A stretch of 64,000 bases of DNA from the NCBI RefSeq assembly GCF_000208745.1, contig NC_030852.1, positions 26,335,471 to 26,399,470 of the forward strand, read 5' to 3'. Shown piece after piece: positions 1 to 13,100 of this stretch (within the stretch, counting starts at the first letter, position 1; each line of letters begins with the position of its first letter). Below the pieces are notes generated by a model. The model did no database searches. It saw only the letters and a program-made list of their open reading frames with translations, and was not told where the DNA came from. This DNA comes from Theobroma cacao. Taxonomy: Eukaryota; Streptophyta; Magnoliopsida; Malvales; Malvaceae. A program made the position numbers and the translations under genes.

Positions 1-2905
1 CAAAATCCATTTGATAATTTTATAAAGTGTTTGAGATCAGACAATGGTAAAAAATTTGAATTCATTGATTTTTACAATAAAAATGGAATTGTTCATCAAC
101 TATCCTGCATTGGTACACCACAACATAATGGTGTTGTGGAAAGAAAACACCAACATATTCTAGCTGTGGCAAAAGCTTTAAGAATTTAGTCAAATGTTCC
201 ACTTAGCTTCTAGAGGGATGCAGTTTTAACTACTATACATATAATAAATAGAGTACCAACCAGAGTTTTATAAAACAAGTCACCATATGAAATACTTTTC
301 AAAAAGCCTCCTTCATTCAACCACTTCAACGTATTAAGATGTTTATGTTTGTTTCCACACAAACACAGCATAGAAGAAGTTTGATAACAGAGCTAGTAAG
401 TGTGTTTTTATAGGGCATCCAAACCATGTCAAAGGGTACAAAATATATGATCTTAAAGCACAAAAAGTACTAGTATCCAGAGATGTTTTTCATGAGGATC
501 CTTTTCCTTTCCACTCTTTAAAGCATGACAAATAAGATATTACATTTCATCAAACACGTAGTATACATGTTACTTTTTTTGACATTTTTGATTCAAATCT
601 TGCAAATTCACATTTCCTTGACCAAACTCAAGTTGAATTGTGTCCTAATGAGTCTTCACCAACTGTAGAACAGCTTTCCACATCAATAAATGATGAAATT
701 TCTCAAAATTCATCACTTGGTAGTAGTGTGCCTGATAATGACAGTACTAATCAACCTAAAACAAACCATACCATTGATTCAATTCAGCCAATTAGGAGAA
801 GTATAAGAATGAAAAGCATACCAAAGTACCTAGAAGCATATCAGATATATCTACCTTCTCATACTAGTATCGTTAGCTCACATCCTATATCCAAATTCAT
901 TTCTCTTCATAATCTGCCACCAAAACATAAAGCATTCACTATATCATTGTCAAACATACAAGACTTTACATCTTATCATCAAGCAATGACTCATTCACAC
1001 TGAAGAGATGCAATGGTAGTTGAATTAAAAGCTTTGGAAGAAAATGACACTTGGAGTGTAGTACCATTACTTGTTAATTATCACACTGTTGGTTGTAAAT
1101 GGGTGTATAAGACCAAGTTGAATGAAAAAGGTGAAGTAGAAAGGTACAAAGCAAGATTGTTACCAAAGGGTACAGTCAAGTAGTTGGTTTTGACTATTAA
1201 GAAACCTTTAGCCTTGGGGCTAAACAATCTACAATGAGGATTTTCTTTGCACTTGCAGCTGTAAACAACTGGATGCTAACTCAGCAACATGTAAACAATG
1301 CATTTTTATATGGAGATTTAAATTAAGAAGTTTTCATGGAGCTGCATGAGGGATAAATAGTTAAGAGGGAATATCCTAATGGATCAAAGTTATCATGTAA
1401 ACTCCACAAATCTTTGTATGGGTTCAAGCAAGCTTTAAGGCAATGGAATGCTAAATTGACATCATCCATTATCCATTATGGATTCAAACAATCGTTATCA
1501 GACTATTCATTGTTCATTATGAACACAACTGATGGTGATTTTGAAGCTTTGCTAACATATGTTGATGACATTCTAATTGGCAACACCTCTGCTCAAGCTG
1601 TAGCTATAGTCAAGGAACACTTGAGTTCACAATTTTAGCTTAAGGATCTAGGCACAATAAAATATTTCCTTGGTTTTGAGATAACAAGATCACCACAAGG
1701 AATTTCAATATATCAGAGAAAGTACACACTTGATTTGCTAGAAAAACATGGCCCATTTAGAACTAAGCTTGTGTCAACACCTATTGATTACAATGTAAAG
1801 TTAAAAAAAGTAAGCAAAGAAGATGAGTTAGCAAATCCCCCAAAGTATAGACAGTTGGTTGGAAAGCTTCTTTATTTGGCATTTACAAGGCCTGACATAT
1901 CCTATGCAATGCAAACTTTAGCTCAGTTCATGGACAAGCCAACACATGAGCATTATACAACAACTTGTAAGGTACTAAAGTACTTAAAGACAACACTTGG
2001 TTAGGGGATTTTAATGAAAGCAAAATTTGATTTGAGGATTTCAGTATATTGTGATAGTGACTGGACAGGTTGTCCTAATACCAACAAGTCTATCACTAGC
2101 TATTGTGTGTTCATTGGAAAGTTACTAGTAAGCTCGAATCCAAGAAACAATAAGTGGTAGCTCGAAGTTTAACTAAAGTAGAGAGTAGATCAATGACAAC
2201 CACATGTTGTGAGGTAATCTGGATAAAAAGCTTGCTTAATGATTTTGGAATTAAACACAAAGGTACAATAAAGCTTCACTGTGATAATCAGTCATCCATC
2301 TATAACAACAGAAATCCAATTTTTCATAAAAAGAAAAAACATATAGAGATTGATTGTCATTTTATCTGAGGAAAGATTTTGAATGGTATGATTGAACCAA
2401 TTTATGTACCAACAGAATTACAAGTTGTAGATGCATTCACTAAGACTTTGCAACTTGGACAGTTTCAAAGATTATTATGCAAGATGAACATTCACAACGT
2501 TTATGGTTCCTCTTAAAGGGGAGTATCAACCAAGAACATCAACTCAGATCATGAAGAACAAGGACTCAAGCAGCAATGAAATAAGTACAGCAGACTCTCT
2601 GCATATAAGGACTGAAGCTGCTTTGTAAATAGCAAAGGGAATAAGGTTGAAAAGCACCGTCTCGTCACCAGACAAAAAAAGAAAAAAAGAAAAAAAAGAC
2701 ACGAAGTGCACCATTTCATAATTATAAAGCGGCACTACTTTAGCTTGATTCAAAGACACTGTTAATCATTCTTTAAATGATAGTTAGTTGGTTAATTATA
2801 TTAGTTAGGCTTTTTTATCCCTTTCTTATTCTTTTGTAAAGACTCTATATATAAGGCCCTCCTTTGTACATTTTATGATGATGAATGAATCAATCATTCC
2901 CAAAC
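1..2905 (+). mobile_element. Ty1/copia LTR retrotransposon, decayed 3' part
   Basis: The window opens inside the integrase core: RSDNG near 37-51 and PQHNGVVERKH near 118-150 are typical copia integrase motifs. Reverse transcriptase follows, with NNAFLYGDL near 1294-1323, SLYGFKQA near 1411-1434 and the catalytic YVDD at 1558-1569. The motif RPDISYA lies near 1889-1910 and RNase H-like sequence runs to about 2370. The order integrase, RT, RNase H is that of copia, not gypsy. Stop codons interrupt every domain (for example near 187, 1198 and 1325) and frames shift, so the element is dead. A polypurine tract at about 2514-2522 precedes the 3' LTR. The 5' LTR and gag lie outside the window. Confidence 0.93.
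2524..2905 (+). repeat. Probable 3' LTR of the copia element
   Basis: The segment begins just after the purine-rich AAAGGGGAG tract and carries a promoter-like TATATATAAGG at about 2846-2856. It seems to end near CCCAAACA at about 2905. The 5' LTR is not in the window, so the ends are inferred from the polypurine tract and the position of the TATA motif. The expected leading TG appears as TA, which fits decay. Confidence 0.55.
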
Positions 2906-3617
2906 ATGCTTTGCACTATCTCTCTCTTTTCATCAAAGCAAGCGTAGATAAGCTTAATTCTTTTACCTTACTTGGCAGCATGGCTAATTGTTCTTTGGAC
3001 TCTTGCCTTAATGCATCCATACATCACCTTACATTGTCCGTAGAGAATTTTCCCTTTAAAATTTATTTGAAGAATGGTAGAGAATTTTCCCTTTAAAAGA
3101 AAATGACAATCGAAGCAAGGCTTTTCTAATGATTTCTGTTTTATTTCTTACTCGAGTTCGAATAATTAATCGGGTATCCACATATATAAATAAAGTAAAA
3201 TCGAGTATTTAATGGGTTTAGGTATTTAACAAGTAGTGTTTAGGGAGTTTGGGTACTGATTTGGCTAATAATTTTAAATTTAATTTGGTATTTATAGGGT
3301 TCTCGTATCTTATCAAATAATAAAATTCGAGATAAAATATTTCAAAAATAACATGTATCCTACTAATTGACATCTTTAGTTTTGAATTTAGAAAAATAAT
3401 AAGTTAATAATCAAAGTTAAATATCTACACTCGTATTACACAATTTTTTACAAAACAAAAAATTACCAACCAAATTAGTTGGTGACACTTAAGATTCTCA
3501 ATAACTATAATGAAACATTATAATATAAGTTGTGCTTACCGAATATGATTATAAACTAGTTAAAATTTAAGATTAATATGCTATTAAATTTAAGTATAGT
3601 ATTTAAAAAAATCTCTT
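2906..3617. other. Intergenic, no gene seen
   Basis: No gene-like ORF is present. A short direct duplication of AGAGAATTTTCCCTTTAAAA occurs near 3041-3062 and 3079-3098. The rest is AT-rich sequence without recognisable structure. Confidence 0.5.
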
Positions 3618-4025
3618 AATTATTTAAAAAATTTTAAATAAATTTTTATTTTTTATTACATTCAATCAAGTCTCAGTATTTTTATTTTGAATTAAATAAA
3701 TTTTTATATTTTTATTTTAAATCAAATAATCTTTTATAACATATGGTTAATTTAGTTAGACTATCAATTGTTATTATATATCACATGACATGAATGTATT
3801 ATGTTGACATATTATAATAAATAATTACATGATATGATGATATAATCACTTTTCATATCAATGTTATGTCAGTATCATATTAATATAAAATAACAAGTGA
3901 TATTTTGATTAATAATAATTATTTAATTATTAATTATAAAAATTTATTTAATTTAAATAAAATATATAAATTTAATTAAATAAAATAAAAAGTAAAAATT
4001 TATTTAAATGTTTTAAAAAATTCAA
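3618..4025. mobile_element. AT-rich MITE-like element, copy A
   Basis: The stretch starts with TTTTAAATAAATTTTTATTT and ends with its imperfect reverse complement near 3985-4020, giving terminal inverted repeats of about 40 bp. The interior is similar along its length to 9836-10150 downstream of the Atos-like gene, in the same orientation: both have TCAATCAAG near the start and a TTAATTATTAATTATAAAA-like block near the end. I could not fix a target-site duplication because the flanks are low complexity, so the superfamily is unknown. Confidence 0.6.
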
Positions 4026-4842
4026 AATTTTTTTTGAATATTATACCTAAAATTTATGGTATCAGTACACATTAGCTTTGTTGTAGTAATGAAGAGTGCT
4101 AAAACCTTGTCCCATAAAGCAAAAGAAGGAAAAATAAAAACGCGGGAGTCATAAGGAAACGTAGCAGACAGGAAGTGGAGGATTAAGCCAAGGCGTAATG
4201 GCGGTATAGCTAGAGGTAGAGCCCGCCTAGGGAGGCTGGCATCCAAAGTTGACACGTCGTGACATTAAACTAACACGAAGAAAACAACGTAGATAAAGAC
4301 ATGTAAGAAAAAAAAAAAAAAAAAGGAGAGCCACAAGCTCGCAACTTGAACCAAAAACGCCTAATAAGAAAAACCCAAAGCCAAAACTAAAAGGAGAGGA
4401 GCATGTGAGTTTTGCCAAGATGTCGTTTTAAAGAAAAAAAAAATTATAGCCAGCCAAGAAAATTTCAGTTAACTGATGACACACATTTCTTTTCTCTTTT
4501 TTTTTTTTCCAATTTTGGGAGGCTTAGAACAATTCACCAACACTGTACACAGGAAAAAGAACAATGATTACGATTAGATATTGCTGTAGAAACAGATATC
4601 AGGTATAGAAAGACAGATAGGTAAGAGAGAGAGAGAGAGCCTTTACATGGAAATGCGAAGAGCCGCAAAGAGAGCTGAAGAGAGTAGAAAGAGAAGGAAG
4701 AAGAAAAAGCGGTTCTTGGAATAAGAAAAAGAGATTTGGGTTTCTGATTCTTTTGCTGTCTCTTTGTGTTTTAGATTGGTTGGTTTGAGTTTTGAGCTGG
4801 GTTCTGCTCCATTTTTATGTTTGATGATCAGGAACTTTACTG
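4026..4842 (+). promoter_or_regulatory. Promoter region and first leader exon of the Atos-like gene
   Basis: This stretch has no ORF of interest. It carries an (AG)n microsatellite at 4624-4639 and purine-rich leader-like sequence, then the likely end of a first untranslated exon at about 4842 before GTGCGTTT. Transcription start is not determined. The call rests on its position upstream of the coding exon at 6011 and on a good 3' splice site at 5614-5615. Confidence 0.4.
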
Positions 4843-5615
4843 GTGCGTTTTCTTATTGATTTTTCGGTTATGTGCTTTTCATTTATTTTAGATGGGAATT
4901 TTGAAGTTTTGGCTTTTATAGTTTTCGATTCCATATCTTCTTCAAAGTTGGATTTTTGAAGCTGTGTAGTGCTCTGAATGATCATTTATTTGATTGGTCT
5001 AGAAGGTGGAGAGAAGAAAGAATTGAATACTTTCTGATTCTTTTATCTGGTCAAATTGATGAAAGTTTTTGATTGTCATAAATCTCTTCATCTGAATGGA
5101 AGCAATCAACATAATCTAAACCAATAGTATGATTGGGTTTTGTTGTGGCTTAATAGAGTTCCTTTCGAGAGAATCCGTGCTTTCAAGGAATGCTCTTTCT
5201 GATTGTGTAAAGGGTGGAGGAACTGATTTGGGGTTTAGATTTCTTCTTATTAACATTGCTTTGATCATGTTGCTGGTGATTGCATTGTTGTTGAATTATT
5301 TGTTCTGTTGGAGTTGCGTACAAGTAACGTTGAAGCTTTTCAGTTCTAACTGGGTTTGGGAGTTTGACAAGCAGAATTGATCTTGTTTCTCTTCTTGTCA
5401 AATTAAAAAATAGTTTCTCTTCTTGGGGGTATCTACTTCTCTATTGTTCCTTATGGTAAAAGATTTTATTCTGACCATTTCCTGTTTATTCTTAGCTTCT
5501 TGTCTATAGAAGCTTGAAATCAAGATAGGAGGTGACAAATTCCATATATATAAATTAAAGTCTCTATTCTCGCATTTTCTTCCATCACTGGTTGATTGTT
5601 GGAATGTTATTGCAG
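4843..5615 (+). other. Probable 5'-leader intron of the Atos-like gene
   Basis: A candidate donor (TG|GTGCGT at 4843) and a strong pyrimidine-rich acceptor (TATTGCAG ending at 5615) would remove 773 bases of T-rich sequence between two untranslated exons. T-rich leader introns are common in plants. The splice is inferred; no transcript is available. Confidence 0.45.
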
Positions 5616-5616
5616 G

Positions 5617-5751
5617 ATGGTATATTGGAGTATCGAAAAGCCTGAGCCAGAGCTACCTATTTCTCTTTCCTTGCCAGGCTGCCAGGATGAAAGTAGATAT
5701 GGTGATTTGCCCTTCTGTTCAGATAGGGAATTCAGCTGCACAATTCGGTGA
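5617..5751 (+). CDS. Upstream ORF (44 codons) in the leader of the Atos-like gene
   Basis: An ATG lies one base after the leader-intron acceptor and opens a 44-codon frame beginning MVYWSIEKPEPELP, ending with TGA at 5749-5751. That is about 260 bases before the main start at 6011. Several more ATGs follow between it and the main start. If the leader exon is as inferred, this would be the first ORF a scanning ribosome meets and could dampen translation of the main protein. The peptide has no family I recognise, and it could be chance. Confidence 0.35.
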   Translation: MVYWSIEKPEPELPISLSLPGCQDESRYGDLPFCSDREFSCTIR

Positions 5752-6010
5752 AATAGGTGCTGTTGAAATGGGGGTGGATTTAGTTTATAGATAACGATAC
5801 TTATGCCATGTATTTACAAATGCAGTAGCCAAGATTGCTTCTTTTCATCTGTGAAAGTTTATTAGTTTGATAAACACCGGGCAAAATGAATTTCATTGTT
5901 TCTTTAGTAAGTTAAGCATTAATGCACATAAGGAATCCAGTGCACAAGAGTTGATAATAAAATAACTAAAAGAAGAGCTCTCTTTAAAATTTCAAAGGAG
6001 GATATTTAAA

Positions 6011-9000
6011 ATGGGCTTGCCTCAAGTTTCCTCCAGTGGTATTGCCGAGGAAGTGGCTGCATCGCTGAGCACATTTGTGCAGACCCCACACAGAATTGTT
6101 GGTGTGAGCAGCTGTGATTTAATAGGGGTGCAGGGAGGAATCCTAGGAAATCGAATTCAGGTGGATTTGCCACGCTCTTCATTTGGAGATTTGCAAAGAA
6201 AAACCACAGGGGAGCATCCAAAGGATCCTGAGACTTTGAATGTGAATAAAGATGGTAGATCCAACATTTATAGGCTGAAGATTGGCACTATGGAACAAAA
6301 TGGCTGGCTCGCCCATAAAAGTGGACATAATATTCAGAAACCTGTTCCTCGAATTCTTGGTTTTGAAACAAGGGCATTGCATTCTCCAGTTGATGTGTTC
6401 AATGGAGTCCAAACTTCATCCACTGTTGTTAGCATCACCAGTAATGCAGCTGAGTCTAATGGCTCACTAGCAAGGAAGCGCTTATTGTCTCCTTTGAGTG
6501 GAATGCTCTGCCCTGATGAATTTAATGGTGATGCTTTGGATATTGGTGGTGGTATCAACCAAAGTGGTTTTGGCAGTGGAACTGAGAACTGCAGTATTTA
6601 TGTGTCACAAGAGCATAAAAAGGCTCATATTGGCAACTCTAGCTCTTTAGACGCTGCAGTCTGGTCGACATCTTGTTTTCCAGAATGGAAGAATTCTCCA
6701 GATGATAATTGTGGAGCAAACTCAATGTTCCTCTCTGATGGCCCTCTGCTAAAGAATAAGGAGCTGAAATCTGACAATCATTTTGTACCTACTACCCCAG
6801 GGCTCAATTATTCTGGGGAAACAAATAAAAAAAGGTACCAAACACTGGCTATAGCAATACCCGTTAAGAAGGCAGCCTCACCTCCCTTGTCTTTGTCTCC
6901 TCTTGGTCCAAAATTTACTGAAAGAATAAAACATGCTAAAGGATGCAGGGATGTGGCAGAAAAACTAGATGATGATTATATGACCTTCAAGGATATGGAG
7001 CAGTCTCTTAATGGAATGGTATCAGTACAGACAGATAAGGATTTTAGGTTGTCAAGTAAATCATTTCGTCATTTTGAAGATTTGCAGAATAGGTTTGATC
7101 CATGTTCTCCTGAGCTTACCTCTGCCGTTGGTCCTAAAACTGGCAAATTAGTTAGAAGTCTTAGTGGACACTCTGTCAGAAGGTCCTTGGTTGGTTCATT
7201 TGAGGAGTCACTGTTATCTGGTCGGTTGTTATCTGGAAAAGTTAGTCAGGTTAGCAAAATTTTTGTAATGTAAGGTGCTATTCATGTTTGATCCCAAGAC
7301 TTCTCCTAGACCAACAATTAATTTTAACTTTTTTATTTTTTCTTGTATGCAGAAAATTGATGGCTTCCTCGCAGTTCTCAGTATCACTGGGGGGAATTTC
7401 TCCCCACAATCACAGAAACTTCCATTCACAGTAACTAGTGTTGATGGAGATAACTACTTGCTCTATTATTCATCAATAGATCTTGCTAGGCATATCTCAA
7501 CAAACAAGTGTAGGGGCTCAAAAATGAAAAGGAGCTTGAGCATGGATGATTCACAAGCTGAAAACCGCCGCCTTCGCGTGCCCATGAAGGGGCGGATACA
7601 ATTGGTAATGCTAGCTTAGCAGCAACCCCTTTGTCGTCAATCATTCACCACATCTGTCATTTTATTGCAAAATGTTATCAGTTAATGGCCATTTGATGAT
7701 GCCTCAATGATTTGAAGTCACAGTTTTATGCTTTTAAGTTTTGTGTGATACTGTATGCGTTTTTAGGCACATTGCCTTTCAGAGGTATATTGCATGCTAT
7801 TTGATGTTGTTAACTGCTAATTTATAAGTGTTGCCTAGGGGTCATTATATACGCTTATATTTACAACAGTTACTGGTTGGTTGTATAGCCCAACAGTCAT
7901 GAATAACTGCAGACTGAATTGGTATCCACAGGTGTTAAGCAATCCAGAAAAGACACCCATTCACACCTTCCTTTGTAACTATGATCTGACTGACATGCCT
8001 GCTGGTACAAAGGTATATCTGGATTAGAAATACATAACCTTGTAATTGTCAGTTCCAGAATTATTAAAACTTTGCTATTATTAACTGATTCTCTATAATG
8101 ACCCTTCTCTCTCTTGCTGGCACTTTATGCATGTTTCAACAGACATTTCTGCGCCAAAGGATTACTTTGGCACCTGCTGCCGCAACTAATATACCAGGGA
8201 AAGAAAGACATCAAAGTTCGGAGGTTAAATATGATGTCAAAGCATCTCCCATCCAGAATATAAATAATTCTTCTCCATTTAGCGGAAAATTTCATACTAC
8301 CAGATATCCTGATCAGAATATGAAAGATATAGAATGTGAAACTGCCGGACGTGTTGGGAACCTAGACAATGATTCCAGTGGTTTGAACATTAGTGAACTT
8401 ATACAAACTGACAAAGACAACAGCCCATTAAATGCTGGCAATGTAAATTTAAACAAATTTGTACATAGCTCATCAAGGGTCAATGAGAATACTATTGGTA
8501 CTGGTGTTCTGCGCTATGCTCTTCATGTCCGTTTTTTGTGCCCTTCCCCCAAGAAATGTTCAAAGTCTGTCCGAAGGTGCAAATCTGATCCTCTGTCTGA
8601 GCCAGCGGGAACCATGAACATTGACAGGGAGAGACGCTTCTACTTGTATAGTGATATGAGGGTGGTTTTCCCACAGCGCCATTCAGATGCGGATGAGGGT
8701 CAGGTATATAAATATTGCGTGCATGGGTGTGTGCAGTCCTAGTACTACTTAAGTGCTTCAAGCTTCATTTTGTTTTCTGGCATTTATTTTGTTTTCAGCA
8801 TGCATTGCAGTACCTTATTGGATATAGGACAAATTTCTGTTTTCCATCTTCATCAATCAAAATGTGAAGATTTAGAAGATTTTGACATATTCCTTTAAGT
8901 TTTACATTTGGAAGAAAATAGCTTAGAATTGACTTACTGATTTTGCTGATAGCCATCCAGCTAAACATTAAGCATATAGGCTCCATTTGTTACACAGAAA

Positions 9001-9355
9001 GAAATTAATTGACTGATGATTGAGGTTTTGTGATGCTATGATCTTGTCTGATAAACAATGAAGGCTAAAGGAATCCGGCGGAGGCATTGCTTCCCTCACT
9101 CAATAAAAGACCTTCCCTTATTTCTTGAATTTGAGGATATAAGTTTTCTCGAAACATCCATTTCTGCTGCTATCACCAGAGTTGAGGAATCTTAATGCTT
9201 CTATATTTGTTTCTGAACATGAATTTGCTCATGGATGATGAGATCTCTAGCCTGAATTCGATTCTCACTGTGCCTAATGAGATACATTTACGTTGCAGTT
9301 ACATGTGGAGTATGATTTTCCATCAAATCCAAAGTACTTTGACATCAGCAGCTAA
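6011..9355 (+). CDS. Atos/FAM214-like protein (DUF4210 and Chromosome_seg domains)
   Basis: Five coding exons, all joined in phase 0: 6011-7249, 7353-7604, 7932-8012, 8143-8703 and 9299-9355, giving 729 aa. Residues 1 to about 480 are low-complexity and probably disordered. The conserved Atos (DUF4210) block spans about 490-535: PMKGRIQL, then [13 protein letters not shown] and DMPAGTKTFLRQ across three exons. The C-terminal block (about 646-729) has [28 protein letters not shown] and, in the last short exon, [17 protein letters not shown]. This domain pair defines the conserved eukaryotic Atos/FAM214 family. Fly Atossa is a nuclear regulator of gene expression in migrating macrophages; the plant role is not known to me. 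The start is the first ATG of the long exon. Its leader probably contains an intron and uORFs. Confidence 0.88.
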
Positions 9356-9835
9356 AATGGCCCATGGGTTCTCTTCCCTAAACTGCCGGTTAACATTTCT
9401 GTACGTATCTGTAAATGCAGTTTCTCTCATTTATCCGTTTGAGTCTGATGGGGGCAATAACCCCATTTCTTTGTACATAATTTTTGTTTTTATATTTGAA
9501 TAATTCAATAATTAGACAATTTCATTTATTGAATCATCATGATCTTTTTTTTTTCCCACTCTTCTTGTTCTTGTCAATAGATCAAAGCCAAAAATTAACA
9601 GTATTAATTTACCAGTGCAAAGAACATCCTTTCTTGTGATAATGGGAGAAAGAAAGAGTATCATGATTTCACAATCAGTAATGACTTTGTCCATTTTTAT
9701 CAAAAACCCACCATGGGGCCTACTAGCAGCAACAGATTATTTGCTGGTTCTTCCCATTTGACATCCTGTGTTCTTGTCTGAAATCTGATAACCATTTAGT
9801 CAGACTTGAATTATTCTAATTATTTTGATATAATA
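9356..9835. other. 3' flank of the Atos-like gene
   Basis: This holds the likely 3' UTR of the preceding gene, with AATAA-like signals near 9500, followed by T-rich sequence. I see no further gene. Confidence 0.4.
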
Positions 9836-10150
9836 TTTTAAAAAATTTAAATAAATCTTTATATTTTAATTGTGTTCAATCAAGTTTTTATATTTTCATT
9901 TCGAAACAAATAAGTTTTGTTAATTGTTATTTTATGTTACATGTTATTAACGTGATATGTTAATATATCATAATTGATTATGGCTTGATATCATGATATA
10001 TTTTATCTTCTACGTCAAATGCCATGTTAGTACTATCTTAATATAAAATGATAAGTAATATTTTAATTAATGATAATTAGTTAATCATTAATCATAAAAG
10101 TGTATTTAATCTAAAGTATAAATACAGAGACTTAATTAAACCTAATAAAT
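9836..10150. mobile_element. AT-rich MITE-like element, copy B
   Basis: Similar along its length and in the same orientation to 3618-4025. Shared features are the TTTAAATAAAT start, GTTCAATCAAG, a CATGTTATTAACGTGATATG-type middle, and a TTAATCATTAATCATAAAA block near the end. The right terminal repeat is degenerate or missing. The two copies bracket the Atos-like gene. Confidence 0.55.
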
Positions 10151-13100
10151 TTTTTTTTTGAATTTTCTTATATATTTTACAAATTTATTTGATCATTGTG
10201 TCAAAATAATTTTAAAAAATATTTTTTTCTTTATTATACATAGATATAAGAAAAATAGTGTTTTGAATTTGTATTTTAATCTTTTTTGAAAGGAGAACAG
10301 CAATGGATTAGTCAAACTTGAAAATAACTTTGGAGTAGTTGTAGAATTTAGGAGGATGGACGTTCAAACAGCTACAGCTAGACAAATGAGTCTGGAAAGC
10401 TTTTCCTCCGCAGCTTGTCCCACAGATGGCAAGTTCCTCACGTTCATTCAACTTTTCCTACTTTCAAGCCAATTAGGTCAAAACAATTTCCTCCTCAAAT
10501 TCAATTAAAAATGATTCCCCGTCCATAGACATGGCATTCAATTTCCATGTTCACTTTGGACAATTTCGAGCAATGGTATGGGCCATGAAGTGGAAAAGAG
10601 CTCTCAGTTTGGCATAGCAACAGATGATGGAGTCTGTCAGAACTGGGAACCATGTTTCGCAAATTGCCTCTTACCTCTGGGAAAAGGAATCCCTATCCAC
10701 CAACCAAACACAGACGTCTATCGCTAGCAAATGTTCATTATTATTCGTAACTAAACCTTACATCTACTCCACGTGGGGTCTAGCTAGGAATTTTCAGTTT
10801 GTAGACGAAAAGAAACTCAGCTGAATTCAAATATCTTTTATTTATTTTTGTTGGTTTCACGGTGTGAAAGCAGTGAAAGGTTACCTCTTGATGCCGTCTA
10901 TGGATGAACGCGTTCTGGGCTCAAAATTTCGTAATGGACCAGTCAGCTGTTGGACATATTGAATTATCGTTTTCAACCGTCCTTTTCGCTCATCATTGTC
11001 CTGCATCTGTTGACGTTTAGGGTCATGGTTAGGTCCATCGTCAACAAAATTATTTACATGCAACTTTTTGGAGCTTTATCACCTTTTACATATTGTCCTA
11101 GTTGCTTCATTCTGCCCCATGGGAAAAGATCCTGTCAAGAAAAACTCAACCAGAAACCCTTCTTTTTTTCAACGGAGGAGAAGGAAGATTCAAACCTACT
11201 TTTTTAATTAAATTCTCACAGGATGCAAATTTTCCCCAAAATGGCAGAATTTACATGGGCTTTTATTGGCTAAATGAAGACTGAAAAGTATACCAACCAT
11301 GCTAGTTTTATGGGATGTTGGCTGTGTAATTAAGAGATGGTTAGCCATGACATTGATAGCAAAAGTGATTCCTAGAAACTATAGGATTGGTGCTACTTGA
11401 CTTTAAAATCTCGAGTAACACTTGCAATTAAGAGTCCTACATATGGTTTATCAAACTAATAATTCACAATTTAATTAGAATTAATCAGGATCCAGCAACA
11501 TAATTACCAGTGAAACACCTGATCCTATATAGAAGATTTTGCTAGCAGCTGTTCCTAGGTAGTATATATATTTTTGCTAGGCCATTTTCTACGATGAGTT
11601 CTGTCCATTTTCTATGAATTGTTGTGATACATATCTTCAGACAAAACAATATATGACCATGCTACATTCCTCATAAACATGCATTTTGGACATCATTGAT
11701 ATATGTGAATACAATATCCGTGGAGCAAAATCTTGAAAAACAAGTGGATATGGATTATGGAAGTTAAGACTTCTTGTCTCGAACCACTGTCGGGAGGATA
11801 AGGTTGAACTTAGTTCAGTTTGGATTTGGTACAATAAGGAGATATATATATTTAGTTCAGTTCGGATATGGATTATGGAAGGTATAACTTGAAAGCTTCT
11901 ATTAGCTAATTGCATTTGCATGCGTCAAGTTAAGACTTGAGGAGGATGGGTATATGGCAGAAAGATGAGGCTAAGGATACCTCAAGTAAAAGTCATTTGA
12001 ACGAGACACAATCAACTATTGATAAGCAAGAAACAAAGAGATAGAAAGAAAGAGAGATTGCTTGACAAGGACTTCTGCTACTTATAACAGAACGTACTCC
12101 TATGCAACAAAGGAAAGGCAGACAGTTTGTATACAAATAACCCGAAAGTGAATGCCTGACCTTCTCAATTACTACCGGTTTGTTTTCTAGTCTCTTGGAG
12201 ACGTGTCGTGTCAATCTCCTTTCTGGAAAAGCCAGCCTTCTTTTCTGCAATCTTGGAAAATTAGATGAAATTTGCATGAATTTGAGCAATTTCTTTACAA
12301 CACTTTAAACTATTGAACTCTGGCGACTTTGGGTATACATATATGGAGCATGTGCAGAGTGATCAAAGGTAAATTTTGCATATTATTTTATCTGAAACAT
12401 GTTAAATCAATTGGAAAGAAGATATCCTCTTTTCTGTTGAAACAAGTTTTCGGAGTTTCAGTTTTAATTAATGTTCTTTTTCCAAATGAATGGAAGACAT
12501 TAATTCATGGATGCATGGAAGGTATACATTCAATTGTGAATAATATATATATATTTATTTATTTATTTATTTTCATTTATATTATCAATCATTACCAAAT
12601 TCACAGTTTTTATTTCGAAAATTTTAAATATTCATAAAATACTTAGTTATATTTACAAACAAAAAGAAAATATCGACAGAGATATCATGTTTTTTTAAGT
12701 AAAACAGAATTTAGATTTCAAAAAAGAAAAAAAAATAAAAAAGGGGCAGATTTATCAAAAATAAAAAATAAAAATTAAGCTTCACATGCTACTAGCATTA
12801 GTTCCGTAATCCATAATTAGAGAGATTTAACTTCTCATGTAAGGGCACTGAAAGCTCTTAAACTTCCTTGTGGGTGCGTACTTCCATTCTATACCTTCAA
12901 GTGGAGGAAGCTTAGAGATGCTTAGTAGTAAAGTCGTGAGTAATTAGACCTCTTTTTCCGCACTAAAGCCTTTATGAAATGCAGCCAAATATAATTTAAG
13001 GATTTTGTATGGATCTCAAGAGAAAGTTTGTTGTATTTAGAGCATCTGGAAGACTGGGATATCAGTTACCGAGTTCAAGTCAAATCCTCAATTTTTCATT

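Noticed and set aside
7275..7619. Separate 114-codon ORF starting at 7275
   Set aside because: Its coding part from 7353 is the second exon of the Atos-like gene; the start lies in the intron.
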